Below are positions 1-8,107 of a stretch of 16,324 bases of DNA, piece after piece (the stretch's first letter is position 1; each line of letters begins with the position of its first letter). This DNA is from Bdellovibrionaceae bacterium UBA6776. Lineage in GTDB: Bacteria > Bdellovibrionota > Bdellovibrionia > Bdellovibrionales > UBA1609. The notes beneath the pieces were generated by a model. It was not told the origin of the DNA, did not search any database, and saw only the letters and a program-made list of their open reading frames with translations. Made by a program: the position numbers and the translations under genes. The DNA lies in NCBI GenBank assembly GCA_002453155.1, contig DKGG01000020.1, forward strand, positions 28,574 to 44,897. The letters run 5' to 3'.

Positions 1-63
1 AAAAGGTACCTGCTTCCTTTTCCGATATGCACCGCATATCGGAAAAGGAAGCAGGTACCTTTT
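1..63. repeat. Perfect long palindrome, copy 1 of a dispersed intergenic repeat
   Basis: Two perfect 30-nt arms (1-30 and 34-63) flank a 3-nt loop ACC. The same 63 nt occur base for base at 8115-8177, in the same loop orientation. Each arm starts AAAAGG and has CCTTTT inside it, so each arm is itself an imperfect palindrome. Both copies are followed by GGCGA, so the element probably extends beyond the window start, as the second copy does on both sides. As RNA it would form a very stable hairpin. It is REP-like in form and lies about 130 nt past the end of the minus-strand motor operon, where it could terminate transcription or protect a 3' end. The repeat is seen directly; the function is inferred. 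Confidence 0.95.
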
Positions 64-124
64 GGCGAAACTCATCGAAAAACTCGTGGGGCAAATCTCA
101 GAATTGATCATGCAATTGCGCTAA
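2..124 (+). other. Open frame entering from the left edge and running through the repeat (possible gene 3' end)
   Basis: Plus-strand frame 2 is open from the window start through the palindrome to a TAA at 122-124. The part after the palindrome reads LAKLIEKLVGQISELIMQLR, with heptad-like Leu/Ile spacing as in a coiled-coil C-terminus. If a gene enters from the left, its last codons would be encoded by the repeat. No start codon is visible inside the window, and a short open frame can occur by chance, so this is only a possibility. Confidence 0.2.
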
Positions 125-194
125 CAAAGGTTCTTGAGAACTGTTGGATCAGATTGAATTTTTTAGGGATCAAAGAGGATCGAACGAAATAAAT

Positions 195-776
195 CTACCT
201 GAAGCGAATACCAAAACCGAGCAGGCCACTCATTTCGGTCAAAGAATTGTTGTTGTTCCCAGACAGCAAATTGTACTGAAATTCCCCCGAAAGGTAATAC
301 TGAGAAGTCAAAGTATAGTGAGTTCCCGCACTCACTCCCACCCCATTGTAGGACGACGAAAGAACCGTCGTAAACTGCAGAGTCTTCATCGTCACGCCAA
401 CAAAGGGTCGAAACTGATCCACAAGGCTCCACGAAACTCCGGCGAATTCATTTTCCTTTACACCATTCCAACTAAAGGGGAAGTACTTCATTCCAAAATG
501 AAAACCCCACGCCGTATCTCCTGTAAAACCATTGCTGATCAGATAATTGATTCCAGCGGACGCACGGTAGTGACCACCAACCCCCGCTTCTAATTGCCCA
601 GAATAGGACCCAAATCCTGAAAGACTGACACTGCGATTCGAAGCAGTTCGTCCAGAAAGAGAATAGCCACCCGCATATCCGACGAAGTCCACAGACTGAA
701 GCAGAGCTTCAGCAGATGCGGAAGTTCCCGAAAAAAATAGTAAAAAAAGAATGGGCTTAAGCCGCTTCGTCCACAT
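195..776 (-). CDS. Outer-membrane beta-barrel-like protein, last gene of the motor operon
   Basis: An exported protein of about 193 aa that I cannot assign to a named family. The N-terminus (MWTKRLKPILFLLFFSG, then SASA) is a signal peptide. The rest alternates polar and aromatic residues in short Gly/Ser/Tyr-rich strands and ends in GFGIRFR, as in small 8-10-strand outer-membrane barrels. I chose the ATG at 776 because GAGGA lies 8-9 nt before it; the ATG at 785 has this SD directly against it. Either start overlaps the end of the FliF-FliG-like gene (by 20 or 29 nt), so translation is probably coupled. The context suggests an outer-membrane partner of the motor; that is inference, since nothing in the sequence shows binding to it. 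Confidence 0.8.
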   Translation of the reverse strand: MWTKRLKPILFLLFFSGTSASAEALLQSVDFVGYAGGYSLSGRTASNRSVSLSGFGSYSGQLEAGVGGHYRASAGINYLISNGFTGDTAWGFHFGMKYFPFSWNGVKENEFAGVSWSLVDQFRPFVGVTMKTLQFTTVLSSSYNGVGVSAGTHYTLTSQYYLSGEFQYNLLSGNNNNSLTEMSGLLGFGIRFR

Positions 777-2517
777 TGAATCCATCCTCGTCCGGGGAAT
801 CTGACTTGATTATTGCATCGGTCTCAGTTTGAAGTCGTTCACTTTCTTGCAAAAAGGCCTGAGTGATTCCGCGACGAACCAAGCGCACTTCAACCTCATC
901 CCACTTCTCATAGTTTCTCATCTTAAAAAGTTCAATGATCTGAAACTTCAAACGCTCAGGAAGTTTTTCTAAAACTTGCCGGCGATCAGAGGTGTCACAA
1001 CTGGACAGTGCGACAGCCCATTCATGGGGAGAGAAAAGTCCTGAAATCACTTTGATCTGCCTATCATTGGCGTCGACGACGCTGTAAAATGGAAATCTCT
1101 CTCGAACAATTCGCGAGTCCAAAGGAAGAACTTGATAAAAGTCTCTTTCATCCCGTGGACTGGCTGAATCTAAAAAGCTCATCAAGTCCAAATCTTCGAA
1201 GAAACTTTGAATCTCTTCATTGTCTCTGAGTGGTGCCACGGCCAATGATTTTTCCTCAATCTCTTTCAGAAAATCCGCGTCTAGAACCCAATCTTTCGGC
1301 GTTTCTGAGGAAAGAAAAATCGCCCACTGACCAGGATAGATCATTTTTGCCAAGCTCAAACATTGATCCCTTGGAAGCAGTGAGAGTACAGGTCCCACTT
1401 TCTCTAGGGGTTCCCCGCGAAGAAAGCCTTCGATTTTTTCCTCGTCCACTCGGTGAAGAATCAATGCAAACTCTCGAAACATTTGATTTTCCATATTTTG
1501 GGATTTGGAAAAGTGTCTGCGCACTCGGAGACGGTCAATTTCACCCAGCAAAGAAAGACTGAGTGCTGTTAATGGTGCAGGCTGAGCAATTGCTTTATAC
1601 CACCAACTGCCTTTTCCAAAACGAAACAGCGATTTCAAAGTGTCTTGCTTTAATTCTGCCAAAATAGATCCCATTGCAATGGGATCGGCACCACCCTTTC
1701 TTTCAAGAAAATCTATGAAGTCGGCGTCAGGACTTTCAAACAAATGACGGTTACGATCCAAAAGTTCAAGGGCCGCATCACGAATTTCAACCAAATTGAT
1801 ATCTGTTGGAAGATCAATGTTTGGCTTTTCAACGGTCGAAAGCTTGCGTTCGTTCACGCGGCTCGCATTTCCCATGTCCGTGGCCATATTCAATGCCTTG
1901 TCTGCAAACTTTTGAGTGCTGCTGCCAATGTCTGAAATGGGTTTTGAAAGTCCCGAAATCAATTTGTTAATCGCCAATCGAGACATCAACCAAGTCATTC
2001 CAATCAATAAAAGTAGTGAGAAGGCCAAAGCTCCCCCCACCCATTTGAAATCTCTAAACCGTTCTTGATCACTCCAGTTCATTCTTGTGATTTCGATGCG
2101 ATCCACAACCGGATCTAACTTCAAATGTTTCACTAAGTTGTCTTTTAACTCATCCAGTTCTCCATCACTCAATGAAGCATCCACCTTGACATTCACAGAA
2201 ACCGAACGGACCTGCTTAATTAAGGTTCCAAGTGGAACATCCATGCGTTCCCACGGATCGGTTTCTCCCTCGTTTTCATACCAATAGGGAAGTTGAGTTG
2301 TTTTTTCCTCCGCCCGCATGTCTCTTCGAGATGTGGCGGGTCGGCCAGTGTCCACACTGACAAAGACCGAAAACGGAGTTTGAGGAAATCGAGTTTCTAA
2401 AACCTCATTGACCTTGGTTTGATAAAATTCCTCCACCTCGACCGCTCGGTTCGCAAAGGCTTCAAAGCCCAGTAAGGAAACCGTGCATAGAATGGCGCTT
2501 ATGTATTTCACTTTCAT
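757..2517 (-). CDS. FliF-FliG-like fusion: membrane-anchored motor switch/rotor-type protein
   Basis: 586 aa. Layout: signal peptide 1-22; periplasmic region 23-158; one transmembrane helix about 159-178; cytoplasmic part 179-586. Residues about 104-145 (VRSVSVNVKVDASLSD onward) resemble the last periplasmic segment of FliF before its second membrane helix. The cytoplasmic part resembles FliG. One helical repeat (about 368-405, VGPVLSLLP) matches FliG-M, and residues about 480-550 (DANDRQIK, then EWAVALSS and LPERLKFQIIE) align without gaps to the E. coli FliG torque domain. At FliG R281, D288 and R297 it has R522, E529 and K538; at K264 and D289 it has Ser and Leu. The start is ATG 2517, with AAAGGAG 7 nt upstream and an ATGA overlap with motB; a longer start at 2562 gives a poor N-terminus. 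It probably transmits or receives MotAB torque. Confidence 0.8.
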   Translation of the reverse strand: MKVKYISAILCTVSLLGFEAFANRAVEVEEFYQTKVNEVLETRFPQTPFSVFVSVDTGRPATSRRDMRAEEKTTQLPYWYENEGETDPWERMDVPLGTLIKQVRSVSVNVKVDASLSDGELDELKDNLVKHLKLDPVVDRIEITRMNWSDQERFRDFKWVGGALAFSLLLLIGMTWLMSRLAINKLISGLSKPISDIGSSTQKFADKALNMATDMGNASRVNERKLSTVEKPNIDLPTDINLVEIRDAALELLDRNRHLFESPDADFIDFLERKGGADPIAMGSILAELKQDTLKSLFRFGKGSWWYKAIAQPAPLTALSLSLLGEIDRLRVRRHFSKSQNMENQMFREFALILHRVDEEKIEGFLRGEPLEKVGPVLSLLPRDQCLSLAKMIYPGQWAIFLSSETPKDWVLDADFLKEIEEKSLAVAPLRDNEEIQSFFEDLDLMSFLDSASPRDERDFYQVLPLDSRIVRERFPFYSVVDANDRQIKVISGLFSPHEWAVALSSCDTSDRRQVLEKLPERLKFQIIELFKMRNYEKWDEVEVRLVRRGITQAFLQESERLQTETDAIIKSDSPDEDGFNVDEAA

Positions 2518-3296
2518 TGTGAAACTCCTTTTGCAGAATCTGAGGACAAGCCACGGGACCAATCCTTCACTGCTGCATTTCTTTCCGTTTTATCTAAAGG
2601 CTCAATCACCAACACAATTTTTCGATCTAAAGCAAGTTGTTTGGCATCCAGCTCCGCTTTGGATTTGTCTGTTTCTCCGTAGCCACCAATTCGCATCAAT
2701 GAGAAAGGGACACCGTTCGCTTCCATCACTCTCAAGGCAGAAATCGCACGCAAAGAGGAAAGCTCCAAGTTGTCCGAGTAGGCTGACCTCGCTCCAGCCC
2801 GAACCGGGCGATTGTCGGTATAACCTCGAACCACAAGGCGAAGTTGCCCCGAAAATTTGGTAAAAACTTTCGCAAATCGCTCTAAAGCCGCCACTCCGGA
2901 TTGAGTCAATTTATAATCTGCGGTGTTAAAAAATGAAGTGTCTGGAAATTCGATGATCAATCGGTTTCCTTTGACGGCCGTGGAAACATTCAACTTTTCT
3001 TTTATAATTTCACCCATGCCCACATAGTTTCCGGCTTCGTTTTCAGTGGGCATTCCCCAGGTGCGTTCCGCAGCCGGCTCCCGTTGCTCCTTAAATTCTT
3101 TTTGTATCAACTGAGCCAAAAGTTTGATCTCTGCCTTCTCACTGGATTTGTCCACACTGAAAAACATTACGAAGAAGGCCAGCAATAGAGTGATCATGTC
3201 TCCATAAGAAATCGCCCAGTTGGAGTTGTGATCTCCTTCTGGGGAAGCGTGATTGCGCCGTTCTAGGAATTTCTCGCTGAGACGGTTTTTTCTCAC
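2514..3296 (-). CDS. motB: MotB-family stator protein
   Basis: 260 aa, normal MotB length. A short basic cytoplasmic N-terminus leads into a single membrane helix (about 28-48) with the family signature WAISYGDMITLLLAFFVMFF; D33 is the expected ion-binding aspartate. Residues about 49-70 form the charged plug/linker region, and about 113-232 form an OmpA-like peptidoglycan-binding domain with TDNRPV, NLELSSLRA and GGYGETD. Two departures from the usual motifs are GYTD for GHTD and DRK for NRR. The start is GTG 3296, overlapping the motA stop as GTGA, and the stop overlaps the next gene as ATGA, so it is coupled on both sides. It pairs with MotA as an ion-driven stator anchored to the wall. 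Predatory Bdellovibrio carry several motAB pairs; this one is set apart by its partners. Confidence 0.95.
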   Translation of the reverse strand: MRKNRLSEKFLERRNHASPEGDHNSNWAISYGDMITLLLAFFVMFFSVDKSSEKAEIKLLAQLIQKEFKEQREPAAERTWGMPTENEAGNYVGMGEIIKEKLNVSTAVKGNRLIIEFPDTSFFNTADYKLTQSGVAALERFAKVFTKFSGQLRLVVRGYTDNRPVRAGARSAYSDNLELSSLRAISALRVMEANGVPFSLMRIGGYGETDKSKAELDAKQLALDRKIVLVIEPLDKTERNAAVKDWSRGLSSDSAKGVSQ

Positions 3297-4108
3297 CCCA
3301 CGGCCCCCATATCTCTTTGAAATTGATCACTCAATGAAGCTCCAATAAGATCTTTTCTCTTCAGCGGTGGAAGAAATGAATTGAGCTTTTCTTGAACCAA
3401 GATGGGAGAACGCTGTTGTTGAATCATCAACAGACCATCCAACATCAACTCCCGTTGATTCATGCTTTGAGCGGATTTGTTGTAAAGGTTTTCACTCATC
3501 GGAACCAAAATAAAGTTAGCCAGAATCAATCCATAAAAAGTTGCGACCAGAGCTAAGGCCATGTGTAAACCAATTTCAGAAGCGGAAGCCCCTTCTGCCA
3601 CCGTTTTCATAACCGAAACAAGACCAAGAACCGTTCCAATCAAACCAAAGGCTGGAGGGTATTTTGAAAGTGTTCTTAAAATGCTTCCGTAAACTTCTTC
3701 CCTTTCACGGTCTCGAAAAAGTCTTTCGGTCATGACCTCTTCCAGATCTTCTTTGGAAAAGCCGGACAAGATAAGCTCAATTCCATCTTTCAAATACAAA
3801 TTCAATTTTTTATCCTGAGCAGCCTCAACCAGTGCGCTTCGAGAGGTCTGCGCCGCCTGCGCAAGAGTGACGATTTGAGTAACCATCAGCTCCATTTCCT
3901 CTGGTGTTTTTTTGGCAATTCGGAAAAAGGCTTGAATCATTTTTCCAAGGTCTCGAACAGGGTAGGTAATAATTCCTGCAGTTAAAGTTCCACCAAAAAC
4001 CACAAGTAAGGCCACATGGTCATAGTAAAAATTGATGTCCATCCCGAGGATGAGCATGCTTCCTCGTAAGAGAGCAATCGCGATTAAAAATCCAAATAAA
4101 TGTGACAT
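3293..4108 (-). CDS. motA: MotA-family stator protein
   Basis: 271 aa with the four-helix MotA plan: helices near 1-20, 32-48, 152-170 and 183-204, and a large cytoplasmic loop between the second and third. Family features are the GMDINFYYDH segment leading to VVFGGTLTA, the charged loop LFRDREREEVYG (residues 130-141, where MotA touches FliG), and YPPAFGLIGTVLGLV at the start of helix 3. It forms the ion channel with MotB and generates torque in the inner membrane. The start is ATG 4108, sharing one base with the stop of the upstream lipoprotein gene (TAATG), with AAAGGGA 8 nt upstream. The next gene overlaps by 4 nt. I cannot decide between proton and sodium coupling. Confidence 0.96.
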   Translation of the reverse strand: MSHLFGFLIAIALLRGSMLILGMDINFYYDHVALLVVFGGTLTAGIITYPVRDLGKMIQAFFRIAKKTPEEMELMVTQIVTLAQAAQTSRSALVEAAQDKKLNLYLKDGIELILSGFSKEDLEEVMTERLFRDREREEVYGSILRTLSKYPPAFGLIGTVLGLVSVMKTVAEGASASEIGLHMALALVATFYGLILANFILVPMSENLYNKSAQSMNQRELMLDGLLMIQQQRSPILVQEKLNSFLPPLKRKDLIGASLSDQFQRDMGAVG

Positions 4109-4728
4109 TATTGAATCCCTTTCATTTTTTCGATCACATTTCTTGTCTCTTGATTGGTAGGATCAATACCAAGAGACCGATTGTATGCTTCCAATGCATC
4201 CGATTTTCGATTCTGTAAAAAGAGGACATTTCCGAGAAGGCTCCATCCTACCGCCAAATTGGGATAACGATTGACCATGGCTCTGGCTTTGACTTCCGCT
4301 TTCGAAAGATCTTTAGAGCCCACAGCGCCTTGCACTTCTGCTGTCATGCGAGCCACATCGTCTAAATATTGAGAAGCTTTTTTATCCACAAAAGCTTGGG
4401 ACCAGTCTGTCGAGTCTTTCATCTTCACGCTCAAAGTTCCGGTCAGATTCTTCGAAGGAAGGTCCACAAGAATGCGCTCAACCTCATAGCCCTCTTTTTG
4501 AAATTTCAAAGACAACGCATCATTTGGAAGGCCTTGAATGTCTTCTCTGAGAAGGGCAAAAGGAGTCTCTCCCACTTTTCGCTCTTGGCCCGTGGCCGTG
4601 TCTACCATGTAAACTTCTACACCTGCTGGTTGTGAATTGACCTGAATGGATTTTGATGCGGACGAACAATTCGCAAGCACAAACGTCCATAGCAATCCCA
4701 ACAAAACGTAAAAAATCTGGCGGTTCAC
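4108..4728 (-). CDS. PEGA/TPR lipoprotein, first gene of the motor operon
   Basis: 206 aa from GTG 4728. This start is preferred over ATG 4758 because GGGGAG lies 6 nt before the GTG and it gives a clean lipoprotein signal with lipobox LANC (lipidated C21). The following Ser suggests outer-membrane sorting if the enterobacterial +2 rule applies. Residues about 27-95 look like a PEGA domain (IQVNSQPAGVEVYMVD, GETPFALL, FQKEGYEVERI), common on secreted and wall-associated proteins. Residues about 165-200 hold a TPR-like helical pair (VGWSLLGNVLFLQNRKSDALEAY, then a DPTN turn). Its position just before motA, sharing a base with it, suggests a periplasmic or outer-membrane scaffold for the stator. 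That role is inferred from context. Confidence 0.85.
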   Translation of the reverse strand: MNRQIFYVLLGLLWTFVLANCSSASKSIQVNSQPAGVEVYMVDTATGQERKVGETPFALLREDIQGLPNDALSLKFQKEGYEVERILVDLPSKNLTGTLSVKMKDSTDWSQAFVDKKASQYLDDVARMTAEVQGAVGSKDLSKAEVKARAMVNRYPNLAVGWSLLGNVLFLQNRKSDALEAYNRSLGIDPTNQETRNVIEKMKGIQ

Positions 4729-4765
4729 AATAAACTCCCCTGATAAAAGGTGCCTCATAATGAGC

Positions 4766-4793
4766 TTCTCGGCCTTAACCTATGAAAAGATTA
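4766..4793 (-). promoter_or_regulatory. Sigma-28 (FliA)-like promoter for the motor operon
   Basis: On the minus strand, TAATCTTT (4793-4786) and GCCGAGAA (4773-4766) are separated by 12 nt. Against the enterobacterial FliA consensus TAAAGTTT-N11-GCCGATAA they match 6/8 and 7/8. Transcription would begin about 30 nt before the GTG start of the lipoprotein gene, leaving room for its SD. This fits a motility regulon. It is a by-eye match only, and the spacer is one base longer than the standard. Confidence 0.45.
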
Positions 4794-5001
4794 AGGAATC
4801 GCCGGCCCCCTGGACGTTTTCAGGACGATGCACCAGCATCCTCTTTGTTTCTGAATTTGGTTTTTTGACGAAACTCAATTTCTGCCCAAAGGGTCCAGGT
4901 CCAGTTCGCTCTTTTTGCGGAAATGACTAAAGGCCTAGGGCGTCAGGACCGATCCCAAGGGGGCAAAGGTATTCTTAAGAAATTTTTACGTTAGGCGTGT
5001 T

Positions 5002-8000
5002 ATGAATAAATTATTGGATTACATGCAGGATTTGCTCGACAAAATAGTGAGTGTGTCTATTTCAGCTCATCTTACAAAGCCCACCGTAATGTTACTTTTT
5101 CTTTCGCTCACCTTTACACTCAATGGATGTCTCCCCTCCGGAAGTTCCGATGGTGGTTTCGGAGACCTCGTCAGCGGAACTCTTGATGATGTGGACGAAC
5201 TCACCATTGAAAGCGCTCTTCCAGACGTCACCACTTTAATTATTGAACAAGGACAGTACCAAGATTTTTTCGTCTCTGCGCGCGCACCAGGCGTAAATGC
5301 CATCACCTACAACTGGTACAAAGATGGCGCTCTTGTTGGTACCAACGCAAACTACCGAATCACTGCAGACACCTCAAATATTGGTTCCCAAACTCTCGAG
5401 GTAAAAGTTTCCGATGGCGTGTCATTAAAAACACGGTCTTGGACCGTCAAAGTCAATGGTCCACCAACATTGACTCCTGTCACAACAGGAACTCCAAAAG
5501 TTTCCGTAGGTTCTACCATTTCCATTCAAGCAACCGCTTCTGATCCCAATGGAGATAACCTCACCTACAGTTGGACTCTCAATGGTGTGAGCAATTCAAA
5601 CCTCGTCGGAACGACTGGAACTGCAACTCTCACAGGTGCCGAAAGCATTGTAGGATCGGTGAATATTACGCTCACCGTTTCTGATGGCTCGGCGACTGAC
5701 AGTTACACTTGGACCGCAGAAATCAATCACTTCCCTCAAGCATGCAATACGCTATCCACCGGACAAATTTGCACCTATGCCGGAAGCCCCTCTTTAGGAG
5801 ATGGAATCAATCCTTTAAATTCGGTCTACGACTTAAAAATTCAACCCATTTCTCAAGTTCAAGACACTCTTGGGAATATCTTTATCGCAGACTATGCCAA
5901 TGATTTGGTTTGGTACTGGAACAAAACTTCGGGAAGTGTCACCCGTTTGGGGGTGGTGGTTGCTGCAAACACCATTAAGGTGGTTGCCGGCTCCGGTGAA
6001 AACGCCAATGGTCCTGACGGTGTCGCTTTGGAATCTGGAATCAATGGCCCCCGAGGACTGTACTATGACAACTCTACCGGAAGACTGTTTGTCAGTGAAT
6101 ACAACTCCCACCGTGTGCGCTACATCGATTCCAATGGATATATTTATACGGGCGTGGGCGGAGGAAGTTCTCATACAGACGGTGCCACTGCCTACAGTCA
6201 TCGCTGTCGAAATCCGGCTGGGCTTGCTTACGATTCTGGAACAGGCTCTTTATATATGGCCTGTCGAACAGACAATCGTGTGAAACGTTGGGACTTAGCA
6301 ACGGACAAAGCCTACACGGCCTATGGCTCTGGATCTGGGAGTTGGTCTGGGTTGGGTTCTGCTGCGCCTCCCTCCGTGGGCGCCCCTCGTCCCTACAATA
6401 TCACTATGACCTCTCAAGGATTTTTTGTTTCACATCGAGAAAATCACCGTGTGGTGTTTGTAAATACCTCGGGATCCAGCCGAAGCTTTTGGACTTCCAC
6501 TTCCAACGTCACGGTTGCTGCCAACCGTGCTCAAGGAATTATTGGAACTGGCTCTGGCGGATACGAAGACGACAAAAACCCGAACTCGGGAAAATTTGGA
6601 AACCCTTCGGATGTGGTCGAAGTCGGAAATATGATTTTTATGATCATTCAACATAGCAATAAAGATCGCATCTATGCGGCCAACAACTCCGGATCTGCCG
6701 CATCCATTTCTGGAGTGACCATCAACCCTGGAAAAATCAAATACATTTCAAGCAACTCCAACGCCAGTTACAATGGAAGCAACATTTCCATTTCTCAAGC
6801 GCGCATCAATGAGCCCTATGACCTGACGGTGGATGTTTTGGATGGAAACAATGTGTATTTTGCAGACTACAACAACCGGCGACTTCGACGATTCAACGTC
6901 TCCGACGAAAAACTATATGATGTTCTCGGATCTGGGAAAGCGAGAAACGGCAACTATGGGGACACGCCTAAACCCACTCTCAGTCATCTTTTTAGCTACC
7001 CAGCAGGAATTGCATACGAATCCACTTCGCGAAAGCTGTACTTTTTGGACAGCTCCAACTGCCGGGTTCGTGAAGTCAACCCTTATGGGGTGATCCAAAC
7101 CGCAGTAGGGTCCAGCGGATGTGCGGCACCCACTCTCGACAATGAAATTGCCTCCAGTGCTCGTCTTAACACAGGATTTAATATGACCAACAATCGCATC
7201 AATGGCCTCACTCTGCTGCCAGATTCGTCCTTAGTCATCGGCAATTCCAACTCTTCAAACATTCGAATTTGGAACCGCACTTCATCAAGCGCCAGCTACT
7301 TCAATATTTACGTTCAAAATGACCGAGTTTCAAACATCGCTGGAGATTACCTCAACCCTGGAAATGGAGGGTCAGGACCAGCCACTTCCATTTCAATGAC
7401 CCGCTCCAACGGAGCCGCCTATGACTCATCCGCAGGACTACTTTTCGTAATTGATCGTCAAAATCACTGCATTCGGCAAGTGGACTCTTCTGGAAATATG
7501 ACAACGGCGCTCGGTACCTGCGGAACTTCTGGAAACAGCGGAAACGTAGTGGCGGCCGGGTCTGTGTTGTTCAATCTTCCGACCAAAATTGCTCTGGACT
7601 CTGCGAACAACATGTACATCACTGACAGTGACAATCACAAAGTCAGGTATTGGAATCGGTCTGCCGGCTCGGCACAGATCGGAAGCGTTACGGTGCCCGC
7701 CGGAAATGTCGCCACAGTGGCTTGCCTCAACGGAACCAGTGGATCGAACTCAGAAAATATTCTGGCGACATCGGCTCGATGCAACCGACCTTCAGGAATC
7801 TCAGTCAGCGCCAGTCAATTCTGCTTTGCAAACACCTACTATCACAATGTACGGTGCGTGAGCCTCACCGGTTCCAGTGTGGGAAGGATCAATACCGTCG
7901 CAGGATTTCCCATGTCACAAACGCGTGCAGGTTCTCCCTATGGTTTTGAGCAAGAGGGAATCTCCGCCACATCGGCCACCCTCTACTACCCCACCGACGT

Positions 8001-8079
8001 GGAGTTGGACAACAATGGGGACCTTTTTATTGCAGACACCTACAATCACATCATTCGCAAAGTAAAGCTTTCGGATTAG
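5002..8079 (+). CDS. Large NHL-repeat beta-propeller lipoprotein with Ig/PKD-like domains
   Basis: 1025 aa. The N-terminus has a long polar stretch, then a hydrophobic segment ending in the lipobox LNGC (lipidation near residue 43). Residues about 75-150 and 153-245 form two Ig/PKD-like domains (YNWYKDGALVG; ASDPNGDNLTYSWTLNG). From about 250 to the end I count about twelve NHL-type repeats, each with a core like GNIFIADY.N..V, GRLFVSEYNSHRVRYID or GDLFIADTYNHIIRKV, so probably two six-bladed propellers. Such propellers bind proteins or glycans at the surface. The start at 5002 has only a weak TTAGG SD; the next in-frame ATG, 5089, has none. It is divergent from the motor operon, so a link is possible but not shown. 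The ligand is unknown; adhesion or prey-surface binding is a guess. Confidence 0.9.
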   Translation: MNKLLDYMQDLLDKIVSVSISAHLTKPTVMLLFLSLTFTLNGCLPSGSSDGGFGDLVSGTLDDVDELTIESALPDVTTLIIEQGQYQDFFVSARAPGVNAITYNWYKDGALVGTNANYRITADTSNIGSQTLEVKVSDGVSLKTRSWTVKVNGPPTLTPVTTGTPKVSVGSTISIQATASDPNGDNLTYSWTLNGVSNSNLVGTTGTATLTGAESIVGSVNITLTVSDGSATDSYTWTAEINHFPQACNTLSTGQICTYAGSPSLGDGINPLNSVYDLKIQPISQVQDTLGNIFIADYANDLVWYWNKTSGSVTRLGVVVAANTIKVVAGSGENANGPDGVALESGINGPRGLYYDNSTGRLFVSEYNSHRVRYIDSNGYIYTGVGGGSSHTDGATAYSHRCRNPAGLAYDSGTGSLYMACRTDNRVKRWDLATDKAYTAYGSGSGSWSGLGSAAPPSVGAPRPYNITMTSQGFFVSHRENHRVVFVNTSGSSRSFWTSTSNVTVAANRAQGIIGTGSGGYEDDKNPNSGKFGNPSDVVEVGNMIFMIIQHSNKDRIYAANNSGSAASISGVTINPGKIKYISSNSNASYNGSNISISQARINEPYDLTVDVLDGNNVYFADYNNRRLRRFNVSDEKLYDVLGSGKARNGNYGDTPKPTLSHLFSYPAGIAYESTSRKLYFLDSSNCRVREVNPYGVIQTAVGSSGCAAPTLDNEIASSARLNTGFNMTNNRINGLTLLPDSSLVIGNSNSSNIRIWNRTSSSASYFNIYVQNDRVSNIAGDYLNPGNGGSGPATSISMTRSNGAAYDSSAGLLFVIDRQNHCIRQVDSSGNMTTALGTCGTSGNSGNVVAAGSVLFNLPTKIALDSANNMYITDSDNHKVRYWNRSAGSAQIGSVTVPAGNVATVACLNGTSGSNSENILATSARCNRPSGISVSASQFCFANTYYHNVRCVSLTGSSVGRINTVAGFPMSQTRAGSPYGFEQEGISATSATLYYPTDVELDNNGDLFIADTYNHIIRKVKLSD

Positions 8080-8107
8080 GTCAAAACTAAGACATCTCAT
8101 TGGCCAC

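Noticed and set aside
144..593. 149-aa plus-strand open frame
   Set aside because: It lies antisense to the outer-membrane barrel gene, which has a clear signal peptide and strand pattern; the translation is basic and without any fold signal.
3293..4108. MotAB pair as a Zorya-type (ZorAB) defence system
   Set aside because: MotA lacks the long cytoplasmic tail of ZorA, and no ZorC, ZorD or ZorE-like helicase or nuclease gene is nearby; the FliG-like partner argues for a true motor.
4746..4755. AAAGGTGCCT as a third copy of the repeat family
   Set aside because: Only about ten bases match and there is no second arm.
4783..4869. 28-aa plus-strand open frame starting ATG AAA AGA
   Set aside because: There is no SD, the translation is Arg/Pro-rich without pattern, and it lies on the promoter region of the motor operon.
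5700..8079. Tandem DNA repeats in the NHL gene
   Set aside because: The repeats are visible at the protein level only; the DNA of the blades has diverged and no direct repeat units stand out. No CRISPR-like spacing anywhere in the window.
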